Counted from the stretch's first letter, positions 11,345-22,617 are shown. The stretch: 64,000 bases of DNA from Phialophora verrucosa (GCA_002099365.1 MSED01000002.1:62001-126000); one strand, 5' to 3'. Program-made: numbers and translations. The notes: generated by a model not told the origin, from the letters alone.

Positions 11345-12946
11345 ATGCGAAAACGAACCATCACATCGAGCGCGAGCGCGCTCCTGCTCCTTATCGCATC
11401 TGTCGTCAATGCGAAACACAACGGAGTCCACGAACACCTCGAAGCTCTGCATAAACGACATCGCGCCAACCGTGAAGTTGTTGCCAGGTCGACTGTTGAG
11501 GATGGAGAACAAGGGGTGGAAATAAGAGCGGTCCCGGAAACCACAACTTCAAATGCCAACCTAGAGAAACGGCAAGGACAATGCGCTTTCCCAACCGACG
11601 CTGGCCTGGTCCCCGTTTCGCCTGGGGGTCAAAATGGCGGATGGGCTATGAGTCCGGACCAGCCTTGTACACCTGGCAGCTATTGTCCATATGCGTGTCC
11701 GCCGGGTCAAGTCTCAGTACAATGGGATCCCAGTGCGACATCGTACTCATATCCAAAATCCATGGTTAGTTGTTGGTCCCCGCTGTGACTAGGCTCTGCC
11801 CCTGACTGATAAACCCAGAATGGTGGATTGTATTGCGACAGCAACGGAAATATTCAAAAACCATTCTCCAACAAGCCATACTGCCAGTCTACCAGCAGCA
11901 ACATCGGTGTTCAGAACAATGCTGGTAGTGTTGTCGCGTTCTGTCAGACTGTTCTGCCAGGAAATGAGGCCATGTTGATTCCCACGTCTGTTACTAGCTA
12001 TGCGAGTCTTGCTGTGCCAGATCCCAGCTATTGGTGCGAAACAGCCGCACATTACTACATCAATCCCCCTGGTATCAGCACCGATCAAGCGTGTGTGTGG
12101 GGCAGCAGCTCTAATCCATGGGGCAATTGGTCTCCGTATGTCGCCGGGGCAAATGCCGACAACTCTGGCAACACGTTCATCAAACTTGGATGGAATCCAA
12201 TATACCTCGAACCAGCGACCCCCTTCCGAAACGAGGTGCCAACGTGGGGTGTAAAAATCGATTGCCCAAATGGCGGTTGCAATGGTCTGCCCTGCGCGAT
12301 TGACCCAAGTCAGAACGGCGTGAATGAAATGACTGGCGGGTCTAGCGTCGGGGCGGGCGGTGGTGCGTTCTGCGTCGTCACTGTTTCACGTGGTGCAACC
12401 GCCAACTTTGTGGTCTTCAATGCCGGAGGTGATCAGGGTGACGGCAACAGCGGTAGCTCGAGTTCGAACCATCCGGGCTCATCCAGTGCCAGCAACGGCG
12501 GTTCCAATGGTGGTCAATTCTTCGGTCAGACCAGCAGCTCGTCGCCGTCAGCCGTCGACTCCTCCTCGTCATCTCAGCCTACCTCTAGCCAGTCTACGGC
12601 TACGTCTTCCGTGCCCACTTCATCCGAAGAATCTTGGACGTCTTCGTCGGCCCTCTCAACGAGTTCATTCCCTGCGGCCCTGACAATGACCGCGCCAACT
12701 ACGACCGACTACGGCACCAGGCTACCGAGTCAGTCTCCATACTACTCATTATTCAATCACACAACCTACAACGCTCCTAAAGGGGGATCCAGTGGAGGAA
12801 CTGTCGAGGCTACAGCGGTTCCAACTGGGCCGAGTGCTTCCTCTCTCCCTTCGATTGTTCCTGGTACTGGAGCTGCCTCGGTGATGCAGGGTTCAGCTAT
12901 CGGCATCCTTTCAGCGCTGGCCATATGCGCCATGGCCGCACTATGA
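11345..12946 (+). CDS. SUN-family (Uth1/Sun4-like) GPI-anchored cell-wall protein
   Basis: Secreted wall protein of the SUN family, linked in yeasts to septation and beta-glucan remodelling. Two exons: 11345-11764 and 11819-12946 (54-bp intron, GTTAGT...CCCAG); 515 residues. The first 24 residues form a basic-hydrophobic signal peptide ending SVVNA. A dibasic Kex2-type site (LEKR) precedes QGQCAFPTDAG. The SUN domain follows, with many cysteines and glycines (GSYCPYACPPG, GLYCDSNGNIQKPF, YWCETAAHYYINPPG, CVWGSSSNPWGNWSPYVAGA). A Ser/Thr-rich linker of about 150 residues and a hydrophobic C-terminal tail (ILSALAICAMAAL) fit a GPI anchor. Catalysis by this family is still debated. Confidence 0.92.
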
Positions 12947-13810
12947 AACCTGAAATCTCCTTGTCAACCTGTGGGATTCTACGGGAAGCACAACAAATCC
13001 GAGCAAGAGTAAGAGCCTTGGATCTCTAGCGCAGCTGGTTTGCAGACACTCCATCAGCTGGATGACCTGACAAGATCCTTCACTTCTTCGCACATGTTTA
13101 TTGCTACTGAAGCAAACATAATTTTCCATGTCCGAAATCATTCTGGTAATGCCGGCAAGGGGCACACAGCTACGTCGATCATCGCATTCACATGTTTGAG
13201 ATCGTCGCGCACACGAAAGACATTTTTGGGAGCACCGCACACATTCAGAATATCTAGGGATTGGAGACTTGTGTTCTAACGATATCCACGTCTGTTTTGT
13301 TGCGCGATTCTCAGGTTGGGGACGTTGCGGAACATGGTTGTGGAGGTGCCTTCGGAGGGAATTGGACAGCTCAGAGACGCGCCTTGCGATGGGGAATTGG
13401 GCGTGGGACGTGCCGAAGCTGATTCGCAGTATATAGTTGCCAGAGTTGCTTATAATCAAACCATTGATATCCCGATTGTGGTGTTGTCCCGAGAGGTTGC
13501 ACCACCCTTGCACCTCCCCAAGCAAGCCTTTCCCCGCCATGTCACCTTTCTGGATATTCTTCCGATAAGTTCTAACACCCCGCTTCTATTTGTTCAGGCT
13601 GAACTACGAGGTACTCCACGCTGCAAACCGTGTATTTCATGCTGAGTTTACATGGCACCTGCATAGCTCCGTCCACTGACCCTTGCAAAGAATCGTGCTT
13701 CGGGGTACTCGGCTCTAGACCCGCGCAACAACAAGGCCCTTCTCCCTGTCAGCACATGCCCGGCGCTGAACTAGAGGCCAACACCAACATCCACTCACAT
13801 TAAGTTCGAA
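12947..13810. other. Intergenic, nothing recognised
   Basis: 3' flank of the SUN gene and promoter of IST1. An open minus-strand frame at 12941-13540 overlaps the SUN stop region and resembles no known protein. Confidence 0.5.
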
Positions 13811-14984
13811 ATGCCCGCGGCATCACCTCAGACGGTGAGCACTCCTCAGCAGATGAACGTTCGTCCTTGTATATTTTCGGTGATCACGCAGGGCGTTTTC
13901 AATGTCAATGCCGCAGCCCCCCAGCCTCTGGCCGACATTCCTCAATGGCTCTCCTCGAGCAGTGCCGACGCCTCTATTTGTTTCTGACTCTCTCTTTCTC
14001 TAACAGGTGAAACTGAAATCCACCCTCCGCCTCCTGATCCCGCGTCTGCGCAATGCTCAGAAGAAAGACACCGCCCTCTCCGTGGGCGCCCGGCGCGAAA
14101 TGGCCGAACTGCTGGCCCAATCCCGCGAGGCGTCGGCGCGCATACGGGTCGAAAACATCATCCACACGGACATCACTGTGGAATTGATGGAGATTCTAGA
14201 ACTGTATGCAGAGTTGTTGCTTGCAAGAGCGGGATTGCTGGACGTTCGGGACAAGAACATCAAAGAGGGTACAGCGCAAGTAGGCGATGACACGGGCTTG
14301 GAGGAAGCAGCGGCGAGCATCATCTACTCTGCTCCTCGTCTGCCGCGGGACGTCCGAGAATTGGGCATCGTGCGGAACATGCTGATCGACAGGTTTGGCA
14401 AAGAGTTTGCGATTCGCGCAAACGAGAATCAAGACAACTGTGTGCCAACCCGGGTAGTGGACAAATTGAAGGTCGACCCACCGAGTGCGAAGCTCGTGCA
14501 GGCGTACCTTGAGGAGATTGCACGGACATATAATGTCGACTGGCCCCCGCAGAGGGAGACCGAACAAGTCGACGCGCTGGGTGAGGAAGTGGATGGCGAG
14601 GATGATGATGTTGGGGGTGGGACCAAGGAGGCGCCATTGCTTGCGGACGGAGCAGCGCCAGCGACACCCTCGCGGCCGAACACGATTGACATTGGAAATC
14701 TACAAAACGCAACGCCCCCGACGAGTCTGGAGCCAGGAGGAGCAAAGAGTCCTGTCTCTGTGGCGCCGCCTGGGCCGAGGTCAGACAATTTAAGCCCAAA
14801 GGTCAAGTTGCCCGGAGGAGGCGAGGTAGGCAAGACTAACAGTACTGCGAAATCGGCAGCATTTACTGGGACATCCAAGGGCAAGAGTCCAGTCTCGGGT
14901 GGGGATGGAGGTGCAGCAGTAGTTCCTGGCAAGGTACCGACCGTAGACGATTTGGCGAAAAGGTTCTCGGCGCTGAAGAGATAG
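13811..14984 (+). CDS. IST1: IST1-family ESCRT-III-associated protein
   Basis: Regulator of ESCRT-III and Vps4 in multivesicular-body sorting at endosomes. Exon 1 is only 24 nt (13811-13834, MPAASPQT). A 172-bp intron (GTGAGC...CTAACAG) follows, then exon 2 at 14007-14984; 333 residues. The joined N-terminus VKLKSTLRLLIPRLRNAQKKDTA is the Ist1 helix 1 signature, and the helical core continues through ENIIHTDITVELMEILELYAELLLAR and YSAPRLPRDVRELGIVR. A Pro/Gly/Ser-rich linker leads to the C-terminal VDDLAKRFSALKR, which fits a MIM1-type motif for binding Vps4 MIT domains. Without the spliced first exon the frame has no ATG before helix 1. Confidence 0.93.
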
Positions 14985-15603
14985 ACGTGGCATGTGGACT
15001 GGATGGGAAGAGCCATGGGCTCGGGTTTCACAGTGTTACAATTATCATGCATTGACGACGACGGGCCACACCTCTCGTTGCAGCCTCTGCTCCAATTGCG
15101 GTTTCTGTGCTGCTCTACCGAGAGTCTTTCTGCAAGACGATAATGTTCACACTCTGTCAGTGGCACTTTGGCCTTCCCGAAGTCCTCACCCCGGGTGGGA
15201 TCCAGTGGTCCCTCCAGTCCTGGGGTCGCCATGCTGACGCTCTGGTGTGTACCTCCGTCACAACCTGAGAAGCCTCCGTTGCGTCGCTGCGGCCACGACC
15301 GACGTCGCTCCGGCGAACTCGTTGGGTCCTCGACAGCAAGGTTCGTTCCCGGTCGAGCGCCTGAGTCAGTGCTGCAGTTGCGATCGCTGTGTCTCCCAGT
15401 GCCGATTGCGTACCCGGCAGAGCTATTCCCCCGTCGGAAAGGAATCGATCTAGCCCTTCCAGCGCTACAGATGGTGCGCTGGCGTCGACCAGTAGACCCG
15501 GTCACCGCCTAGGAAGGACGTGATGATACCCTTATACCAAATGTGTATGCTCGAGGCTGCGGGTAGGCCTCTAAATGGTGTACTCTGTTGGTCTCTCTAC
15601 TCC
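14985..15603. other. Intergenic between convergent IST1 and AP-2 sigma genes
   Basis: Convergent 3' flanks. On the minus strand a frame of 115 codons (15157-15501) is open with protein-like composition but has no ATG and is closed upstream by a stop. No domain was recognised. Confidence 0.5.
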
Positions 15604-16194
15604 TCACTCCAGTTTATCCAAATGCTCCAGCCTCGTCAAGACGACCTGTTTGCTCGTCTCTTCAATCTCTCCGGCCAGGAAGACTTCGTCAAGAATGGCG
15701 TAGACTTTGTAGAAGTTGAAAACAAGGTCTAGCTCGCAGACATTGCCGAAAAATTGGTCGAGGACTTCGACAAAGAAGTGTATTGCCTCCAGGTAGGCAA
15801 GTTCATTGTCATTGGCATCTACACAGACGCAGAAGAAGAGCCCCGCATACCTCCGATAGACGATCTTCGTAGAGGACAAGTTCTGGCGGACAAGGGGTTG
15901 AGAGTGAGATGTTGAGGTCGAGGAGGAGGGTGCGGAGCGAAACTCAACAAAGTTGGATTGGTATTTCTGGTCGCGGGGCGCAATGAGGCGATGGACCTCG
16001 CCCTTCAGTTTGACTTTCTCTTCGTCGGTATACGGCGCGTACCTTCACCATAGGCTGGGTCAGTGCTACTCTTCGTATCTGCTCGACACGGGCACTGGGT
16101 GCGAACCTCGATCGGGTTGGGAGGACTTGACTCACCACTTGGCCAGCCTTGTCTTACCCTGGCGATTCTGGACGACGATGAATGAAAGAACCAT
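15604..16194 (-). CDS. APS2: AP-2 clathrin adaptor complex, sigma subunit
   Basis: Small chain of the AP-2 adaptor, which binds cargo dileucine signals at the plasma membrane in clathrin endocytosis. Exons 16136-16194 and 15604-16042 with a 93-bp intron (GTGAGT...GTGAAG). Splicing gives MVLSFIVVQNRQGKTRLAKW, then YAPYTDEEKVKLKGEVHRL, KYQSNFVEFR, KIVYRRYAGLFFCVCVD, YLEAIHFFVEVLDQFFGN and LAGEIEETSKQVVLTRLEHL, all diagnostic. The product has 165 residues against about 143-145 in the family. The excess is a Ser/Thr-rich insert between VEFR and KIVYRR (about 15884-15950). A TATATAT and a CACGTG lie about 200-220 bp upstream of the start. Confidence 0.95.
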
Positions 16195-18065
16195 GACGAA
16201 GAGCTGCGCAGGGTAGTTGCCAGGCTCGATCACAGTGGTTGGAGAGGGGAACAATTCAAGTTGTCAGCGCATAGACGACGCCGAAGTCATGTTTCTGCCC
16301 GCCTCAGCCGCTTCCAATCCGCCAGCCGGTGCAGCGACTCCGCCGAGACGCTTGCCTAAGTCGGAAATCCACATGCACCACCGACGAAAAAGTGCTATAT
16401 ATCTCTATTACACGTGAACAGGGAGACACATTTACGTCGACCAGCAGGGGAAGGCGTTTTGCCCGTTACGGATGAAGGTCGGTATGATGGAGTTCTGTTT
16501 TTCATGCTCATGTTCAATGGCGTGAAGCAACAGCTTCCGACGATCTCGGGCAGTCGCAACATGTCTGCTGAAGAGATCGGCACCATCACTGTAACGCCCC
16601 GAGGTATCTACAACCTCACCCTACCTGTGAGAATACACATGTTGTGAGTGCTCGGGCCCGGACTGCATTGAATCCATCGAAACCAAGCACAGTCGGAACT
16701 ACGACGGAAGCTAGAAGTCGCACGATTCCCCGTCGTCAGCGGGCTGCTTGTATTCGCGAGGTTGGCTCCCACGGCTTCTCTGCTTTCAGCCAGCATACGG
16801 TGAGCACCATTCCAGGAAGATTGTTTACTCAAGTCACACCTTCAAGGTATGTGGCATCAACTCCTGGTGCCCGGCGTTTGCCTCAAGCAGACAGGTGTCT
16901 CTGCAAGAACCCACCAATCAGCCATACAAGTGACATTTCAGAGTGAAGTCGATATTAGCGTACGAATGGACCACTGCTACCGCTCGAGCATCACTTGGCC
17001 ATTCCCCAGCCCATATCACGGTGTTATGAAGTGACAAGGCACTTTGTTGGCTTGGAACCGCGATTTCCCTCTTTAGGCTGCGCTCTCTCATGCAGAATTC
17101 CAGTTAACATCAGATCAGACATTGTCGAACCTTACAACATACGCAACGAACATCAAGTACGATCCTCGAAGCTTCCCTCCTTGTACTTGAAATCGGCACG
17201 CAACGAAGAAATACCGCCGAGGCGCCCCCATCATGTCATCCTCGCAGCAGATCAGTTACCACTAGTCTCCCGGTTTCGGCGCGCACGTCCAACCCGGGCG
17301 GCGAGCCCGCCGGCATCACATCGAAGCATGCACTTCCCCAGCCGGCTCCTTCCAAGTGCTCTCACCGACGTCAGATACCACGCTATTATCAAGACCTAAT
17401 CCTGAGCTTCGACTGCGAGGCGGAATGCCTTGGGAGGTAACCAGATACGAACGAGATGAGTGCGAGTGTAAGTGCTGTACCGTCATGTGACAGCATGGTA
17501 TGGTACTTCTGCCGGCTCTAGGATCGCCAAATGCTTTCGACAAGGTGATAAGTAGCAGCAGTGACTGCTCAGGGAGCATGAAACAGCCTATGATTGCATC
17601 AGCTTGGACTTCCCCCAGGATTTTGCTGTGGTCATGGTCCTCTGCAAAGGGGTGGGATGGCATAGCACCGCGGTACGGATAATAGAGTGATCCAACAGCA
17701 TGCCAGAAGACGTACGGTCAAGCCCCTGTTATAAAATTCCAGGCCCCAACAATCATGTAACAGAAGCTAGATAGCATTCAGCAACCCAAACGATTCTGAT
17801 AAAGCCAAACTGATAACCCACAAGACAAAGTAGTAGTCCCCTTGTTGTTTGCTTCACCTTCCGTGAAACCTGAGTCTTGTCACCTCTCGGTTCGTTCGCG
17901 TGATAATGCCTCAGGATGTGCCTGCTGAGGAAATACATTTTCCTCGTCTCCTCCGTAAACTCGCAGTGGGCATCAAGTTGGCCGACCACGATTCTCACTG
18001 TCTAAGCGACCCGAAAGACATACCCAGACGGGAAGAACAGCGCTTACAACTCATACAATCCGAAA
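16195..18065. other. Large sparse intergenic region (left part)
   Basis: Promoter side of APS2, then about 1.6 kb in which I recognise no gene, RNA or repeat. Open frames such as 16995-17399 (+) and 17316-17663 (-) overlap each other and lack domains. Confidence 0.5.
16411..16416. promoter_or_regulatory. CACGTG E-box upstream of APS2
   Basis: Palindromic CACGTG, 217 bp upstream of the APS2 start and next to a TATATAT at 16396-16402. CACGTG is bound by bHLH factors such as Cbf1. Use here is inferred. Confidence 0.3.
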
Positions 18066-18326
18066 ATGGTCAATTCCGTGCGTGCACTTCTCCACGAATT
18101 CCTGGAGCTCGGCGAAGCTCGGTCGCGGGTCCAGGGGCCCTTCTCAAGCGGCGTTAATCCTTCTCGACCTTCCTCTGGATACATAACTGCTAGTGGACCC
18201 CTTCCATCTCCCCGATATCCCGCAACAAGAGGGCAAAATGAGACCCCACAGCATTTGCGAGGCGGACGCCCTATCGAGGGCTGGACACGCGATGAAGGAT
18301 GGTGTAGATGCTGCGTCATAATGTGA
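18066..18326 (+). CDS. Small ORF ending in a CaaX prenylation box (unknown)
   Basis: An 86-residue frame whose ATG has a good context (CGAAAATGG, A at -3 and G at +4). The middle is rich in Gly, Pro, Ser and Arg, and the protein ends GWCRCCVIM. CVIM is a perfect CaaX box for farnesylation, and the extra cysteines just before it could be palmitoylated. No GTPase or other domain is present, so it is not a truncated Ras that I can see. Small fungal proteins with this ending include a-factor-type pheromone precursors, but nothing else here supports that role. It sits alone in a 2.6-kb gap. It may also be a chance frame. Confidence 0.4.
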   Translation: MVNSVRALLHEFLELGEARSRVQGPFSSGVNPSRPSSGYITASGPLPSPRYPATRGQNETPQHLRGGRPIEGWTRDEGWCRCCVIM

Positions 18327-18766
18327 GACCAGGGCTTTCCAAGTACTGGAAAGTGTGGCTTTGTCAAATGGTGTTGCATGCTGGAGAATGATACGAAAAG
18401 GGGTGTGAGGGTTGATGCTTCTTTTCCCGCAGCCAGATTTACGTTAACAGCCCTGCAGAGCTTGAAGCGATGCCCCCGAGGCGACAATCATTGTGGTTCT
18501 GTGTCATCAGCAGTACTGGGGATTGAGGCGTTTTTGGCGTGTTGCTTTCGAGCTTTGGAGTCAGATGAAAGAGCGAGCTGCAAGATCAAAGCTGGAAATT
18601 GAGGTAATGAACAATGTTGGTGTACATACCGCCGTACTGGTATCTTTATTCGCAAGAGCATCGAAAGTAGAGCGAGCCAGACGCCCCAATGCATGCTTCT
18701 GTGCTTGACCTATTAGAGAGCTTCCACTACCACATAGCCCAACAAGTGCACACCGAGCCAGACCAC
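18327..18766. other. Intergenic, 3' flank of carnitine carrier gene
   Basis: 440 bp between the small CaaX ORF and the convergent carrier gene. Nothing recognised. Confidence 0.5.
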
Positions 18767-19762
18767 TCAACCAAGGACGGAATTCATAGCCTTGTGCGCC
18801 AATTCCACGCCGACGAACGTTGCCGCATTCGCTGGGATGGCTCTCGCCAATGCAGGTCCAAAGCCGGGGAAGAAAGCCTTTACACCACCTGATCTGTACA
18901 CCTGCGAAACGACGCCGGAGATAGTCGGTCGCCCCTCAGCAGTCTGTATCCTGCTTTTGATGGTATCGACAGGGAACACAGGGATCCACATTGCCACGCC
19001 AGCACAGGCGCCGGCAGTCATGACAGCCGGCAGACTCAATTCGCCCGTCGCATTACCCTCGGCGTCCTTGGGCGACAGACTGCGCTTGACATACTCGTAC
19101 ACAGCAAAGTAGGCCGCTGAGCCAGGTCCATCCCTCGCCAGTGTCATGGCGCTCCCTCTGAATACAGAGCGAATTCCACCTTCTTTGTAAAGCTGTCTCA
19201 CGACGTCAACCCCGCCCGCGTATTTCGGCTTCTCGCCCGGCGCGAGCTCTTTCTGGCCTTGAATCTGGAGCAGGACCTTGACACGCTCAAACGGCGCAGT
19301 AATAAGCGTCATTGGAATAGCGGAAAAGAACCCAGCAGCCGAGATCTGCCCAATGCTATACTGCGGGGTGTTGTTCTTCACGGGCACGGTGGTGAACGTA
19401 TCAACCAGCCGCTTGCCCATGTCGTAACCCCAGAAACTGACTGCGAACATGGGTGTCACGCCCACGAGCGGTGCAGAGACGCCTGCATAGAGACCCCGTG
19501 CAAGACCCTCCCGAGCAATTGTTTTCTTGACCACATCGATCGCGCCTGAGTAGACTCCCTTTTCCGCGGTTTGCAGCCGTACTTTCACCAAGTCGAATGG
19601 ATGGCCGACAACCACGGCGCAGACGCCTCCAACACCGCCGGCTGCGAGAGAGCGAAGGCCGGAGACGGCGCTCTTCGCTTTTTCTTTGACCTGTTCCTTG
19701 ACTTCTTCGGAGGAAGGGAGGTCCTCTATCGAGGTTGGTATTGATGTTGTTGTGGGCGCCAT
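18767..19762 (-). CDS. acuH: Mitochondrial carnitine/acylcarnitine carrier
   Basis: Inner-membrane antiporter exchanging acylcarnitine for carnitine, needed to move acyl or acetyl units into mitochondria for growth on fatty acids or acetate. It is the equivalent of yeast CRC1 and Aspergillus acuH. A single exon gives 331 residues with three repeats of the mitochondrial carrier fold. The signature motifs are HPFDLVKVRLQT, APFERVKVLLQIQG and FPVDTIKSRIQTAEGRP. The substrate-site residues of the CAC subfamily appear consistent (RDGPGSAAYFAVYE). The N-terminal 35 residues are hydrophilic. The acyl-CoA dehydrogenase and acyl-CoA ligase elsewhere in the window belong to the same broad pathway. Confidence 0.93.
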   Translation of the reverse strand: MAPTTTSIPTSIEDLPSSEEVKEQVKEKAKSAVSGLRSLAAGGVGGVCAVVVGHPFDLVKVRLQTAEKGVYSGAIDVVKKTIAREGLARGLYAGVSAPLVGVTPMFAVSFWGYDMGKRLVDTFTTVPVKNNTPQYSIGQISAAGFFSAIPMTLITAPFERVKVLLQIQGQKELAPGEKPKYAGGVDVVRQLYKEGGIRSVFRGSAMTLARDGPGSAAYFAVYEYVKRSLSPKDAEGNATGELSLPAVMTAGACAGVAMWIPVFPVDTIKSRIQTAEGRPTISGVVSQVYRSGGVKAFFPGFGPALARAIPANAATFVGVELAHKAMNSVLG

Positions 19763-20500
19763 GGTAGAGGTATGGAAATGAGAGTGGAGGAAGGCGGCTC
19801 TACGCTGCGCGAGGTCGGTCTCTCACTAAAGTGACAAGACGATATCTCTGATATTCCAGAGCGTGGCTGTCTGGTGACGACACGGGCAGATGGAGCAAAA
19901 GGGATCAACGGCGAGCCCAGAGGCTTGTCGGAGGGGCAGATGCAGTCGCGTAAGGTCGAGGCGACTCCCTTAGCAGAGTGATATCATGGTTCTCAATTTC
20001 AAAACCAACAACGATTTTCAAAGCTCTCTTCTATATCAGCGCTTTGGCCCTTCTCATTTAAAAATTATCTGGATGCGGATGCGTCACCTGCGACTGGAAA
20101 CGCCGAATTTCACGAGCTTGTAAACTGCGTGTTCCTGGCTACTCCAGGGCGATCACGAGCCGAGGCATCGGCCTTTCAAGGTCCCTTTGACCCGTGGGGA
20201 TGCCTGTTAGGTGCCTGTGGCCAATCCCGATAGCCCGGGATGTTTTCGTCCTTTGCCGAGTAGGGCTGCTCTAGCTAGGTTGTCTGGAAGAATCTCGGTG
20301 TCCGGCACGGAGCATGGAGCGCACTCTTCACCAGGACGCTTCGTGTCCTGCACAATTCCAAGTATCCTTGATGCTATCCTATCCCTGCTATCCGACTCCC
20401 ATGCACATTCTAATTTGTAGTATACACAACAATCAAGGTGCCAGTGTCACAAGTGAGGTCAGACGGTAGATTTTAGCTGAGGATGAAATCCATCCAGCCA
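19763..20500. other. Intergenic, promoter of carnitine carrier
   Basis: Upstream region of the carrier gene and 3' flank of the next minus-strand gene. No further gene recognised. Confidence 0.5.
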
Positions 20501-21752
20501 TCACCGGCCAGAACCGGCAATGCCGTGCATCGTCTTCATCATATGACCCAGGCTATCACCGAACAAGAGGTGAGCTTCAGCAACCAGGACAATTGTGACA
20601 AGCAGCCAGCAGGCCATGAAGATCAACATAACCTTGATCATCAGCTTGAGCAACCGCATGCGGCTCGCCCATGGGAAGCTTCTCCATGCCTCGACTAGTC
20701 CAATCTTGCCTTGACCGCCAATAATGGTGGGTGTAGTCTTTCCACCAAATGTGCGATCGAATGGCACAATGGTCTCATCATCCTCCGGCAACATTGATGC
20801 TGCAACACGGACAAGAGTGACTGTTGCCGGGATCTGAAGTAGGACAAACAGGATCACCATCAGGGTGAATCCGAGCATACCCTGACCACCCACGGCGTAT
20901 AGATCCTTCCTGCCTGGCTCGTACTCCGGGTCTCTCATACGGTTCAGGGAGCCAAAGGAGCCGCAGACCAGCATGGGCAGAATGGACACGACCTGGTTGG
21001 TGGTTGCCCACAAGGCAACCGCTGGAGCAATCTTTGGCCAAGTTCGAATCGAAGGAATGCGTTTGTACCATCTCTTCTCGCTGGGTTCGGAAATAACAAT
21101 GTGCACCCAAGCCATGTGCCAGGTTGCAAGGGCGGTTTCTGCGACGATAGCGGCAAACGCAACGCCCAATCGATTTCCAAGGAAGAGGTTTGCACCAAGG
21201 GAAATGAGGAAGCCGCAGAGCATGTTCCACGCGAGGAACATGGAGAGACCGCGGAAGCGAGATAAGAAACCAGCTCGAGCCCTGAGGTGTTGCAGGGTCG
21301 CGCCGATCGAGGCTGTGAATGGCTTGTTTCGGACGAGGAGAATTTCGGCGTCACCCTCAGCGTCAAGGTCGGGATCCTCAGGTTGTCCATTCGCAGGCTT
21401 GGGTGCAGGAGTAGCTGCAGAGTATGCTGGAGGCTCCGTAGGCTCGAACGTCCCAACAGGGACGTAGGCTTCAGCTTCAGGGCTTTCGACCATGCATAGA
21501 ACAGGGAGAAGATGTCCGTAAGTGTAGCCGACCTACGAACAAGTCAGCAATTTCCGTCAATAGTACACAGCGGACACTTACGGAGAACAAGGCCAAGACC
21601 AACGCAAGGCCCGTGAGGAGGAATATTAAGGCTGCAATAGGAGAGACTTGAGTACTGTCGCCATCGCTGGGCTGCTCACGTGCGGAGGCTGAGAGCATGC
21701 CGTTATGAGCATACTCCATGCCGCGGCGGACAATATGGGTAGAGAGCGTCAT
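20501..21752 (-). CDS. Fungal multi-pass membrane protein of unknown function
   Basis: Exons 21582-21752 and 20501-21532 with a 49-bp intron (GTAAGT...TTCGTAG); 400 residues. The splice joins ALVLALFS to VGYTYGHLLPVLCMVES, completing the first membrane span. I count six hydrophobic segments: one in exon 1; then around LSMFLAWNMLCGFLISLGAN, VAFAAIVAETALATWHMAWV, APAVALWATTNQVVSILPML and LGFTLMVILFVLLQIPATVT; and the last near LMIKVMLIFMACWLLVTIVL. A Pro/Glu/Asp-rich hydrophilic loop of about 70 residues separates spans 1 and 2. I recall similar fungal proteins carrying the database name 'ubiquitin carrier protein', but no E2 or ubiquitin-related motif is present, so I assign no function. Confidence 0.85.
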
Positions 21753-22617
21753 GATGGGCGAGTCGTCGGTGGGATAATGAATGGGAATTGAAGAGTGACA
21801 AGGGAAGAGGAATGCTTTAAAAGGGAGAGAAGAGCCTGCCTGGTAAGATGGTCTTTATTTGGGTGATGTCGATTGTGAAACAATCAATGGGTCAATGGTT
21901 CCGCCATCACCGAATCAGCCGGCAGGCTGCCGTCTTTCCAGCCTGCACTGCCACAGGTTTGCGAGCGTCCAGCCGCTTGCCATCACCGCGAAGCATGATT
22001 TGGATATGCTCCTTACTCGGTACAATCCACACCACATTCCTTATGCGACTCTTCCAGTCTATGTCTACTTTCGACAGGGTTCGTAAATTTCAAGTTCAAA
22101 GATACCTTCTTCACCGAAAGTCGTGGGGTAGAAGTCAGGGGAAGCCTAGTGAAACCAACATGATGTGAAACAGTTCGCTGACTATTGTCGATTACTCCGT
22201 GGATGGCTCATAGCTGTGGTGTCCACGGTGTCTCAACCAACACATGGCCAGCGTGCCAGCTCTGTTCAGATGCCAGTAGCCGTCCACCGCCCCATCCTTC
22301 GAGCTGCAGAAATTTATGGCATTCCTCTCCGTGTCCCGGCTCGCCATACACACGACTGAGTCCTAAACGGCATGTGTCCCACGGCATGCAGCCGGGTCTC
22401 CCCAACCGCGACCTTGACCTGCTAATGCGTCAGATGCTCATGTACTCCGTATCCTACTCCCTGCTTTGTACTTAGGCACGAATTCGATATTCCAGACCTC
22501 GATTCCTGATACCCCACCGAACTCCCAAGATTGCGCCTTTCCAAGTTTTTCCCGCTAAAACATCTAATTCTCAACAACATTGTCGTACCAGCTGTATCGT
22601 TACCCGTCGCCCAGCAA
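21753..22617. other. Intergenic, nothing recognised
   Basis: Promoter of the membrane-protein gene and 3' flank of UBC7. A TTTAAAA element lies near 21814, within 70 bp of the start codon. Small open frames only. Confidence 0.5.

Noticed and set aside
13835..14006. The 172-bp first intron of IST1 as a possible snoRNA host
   Set aside because: GATGA- and CTGA-like words are present but do not form proper C and D boxes with a terminal stem.
14429..15505. 358-codon minus-strand frame overlapping IST1 and its 3' flank
   Set aside because: The part over IST1 is a low-complexity shadow of the sense gene (Ser/Pro runs), and the rest has no recognisable content or good start.
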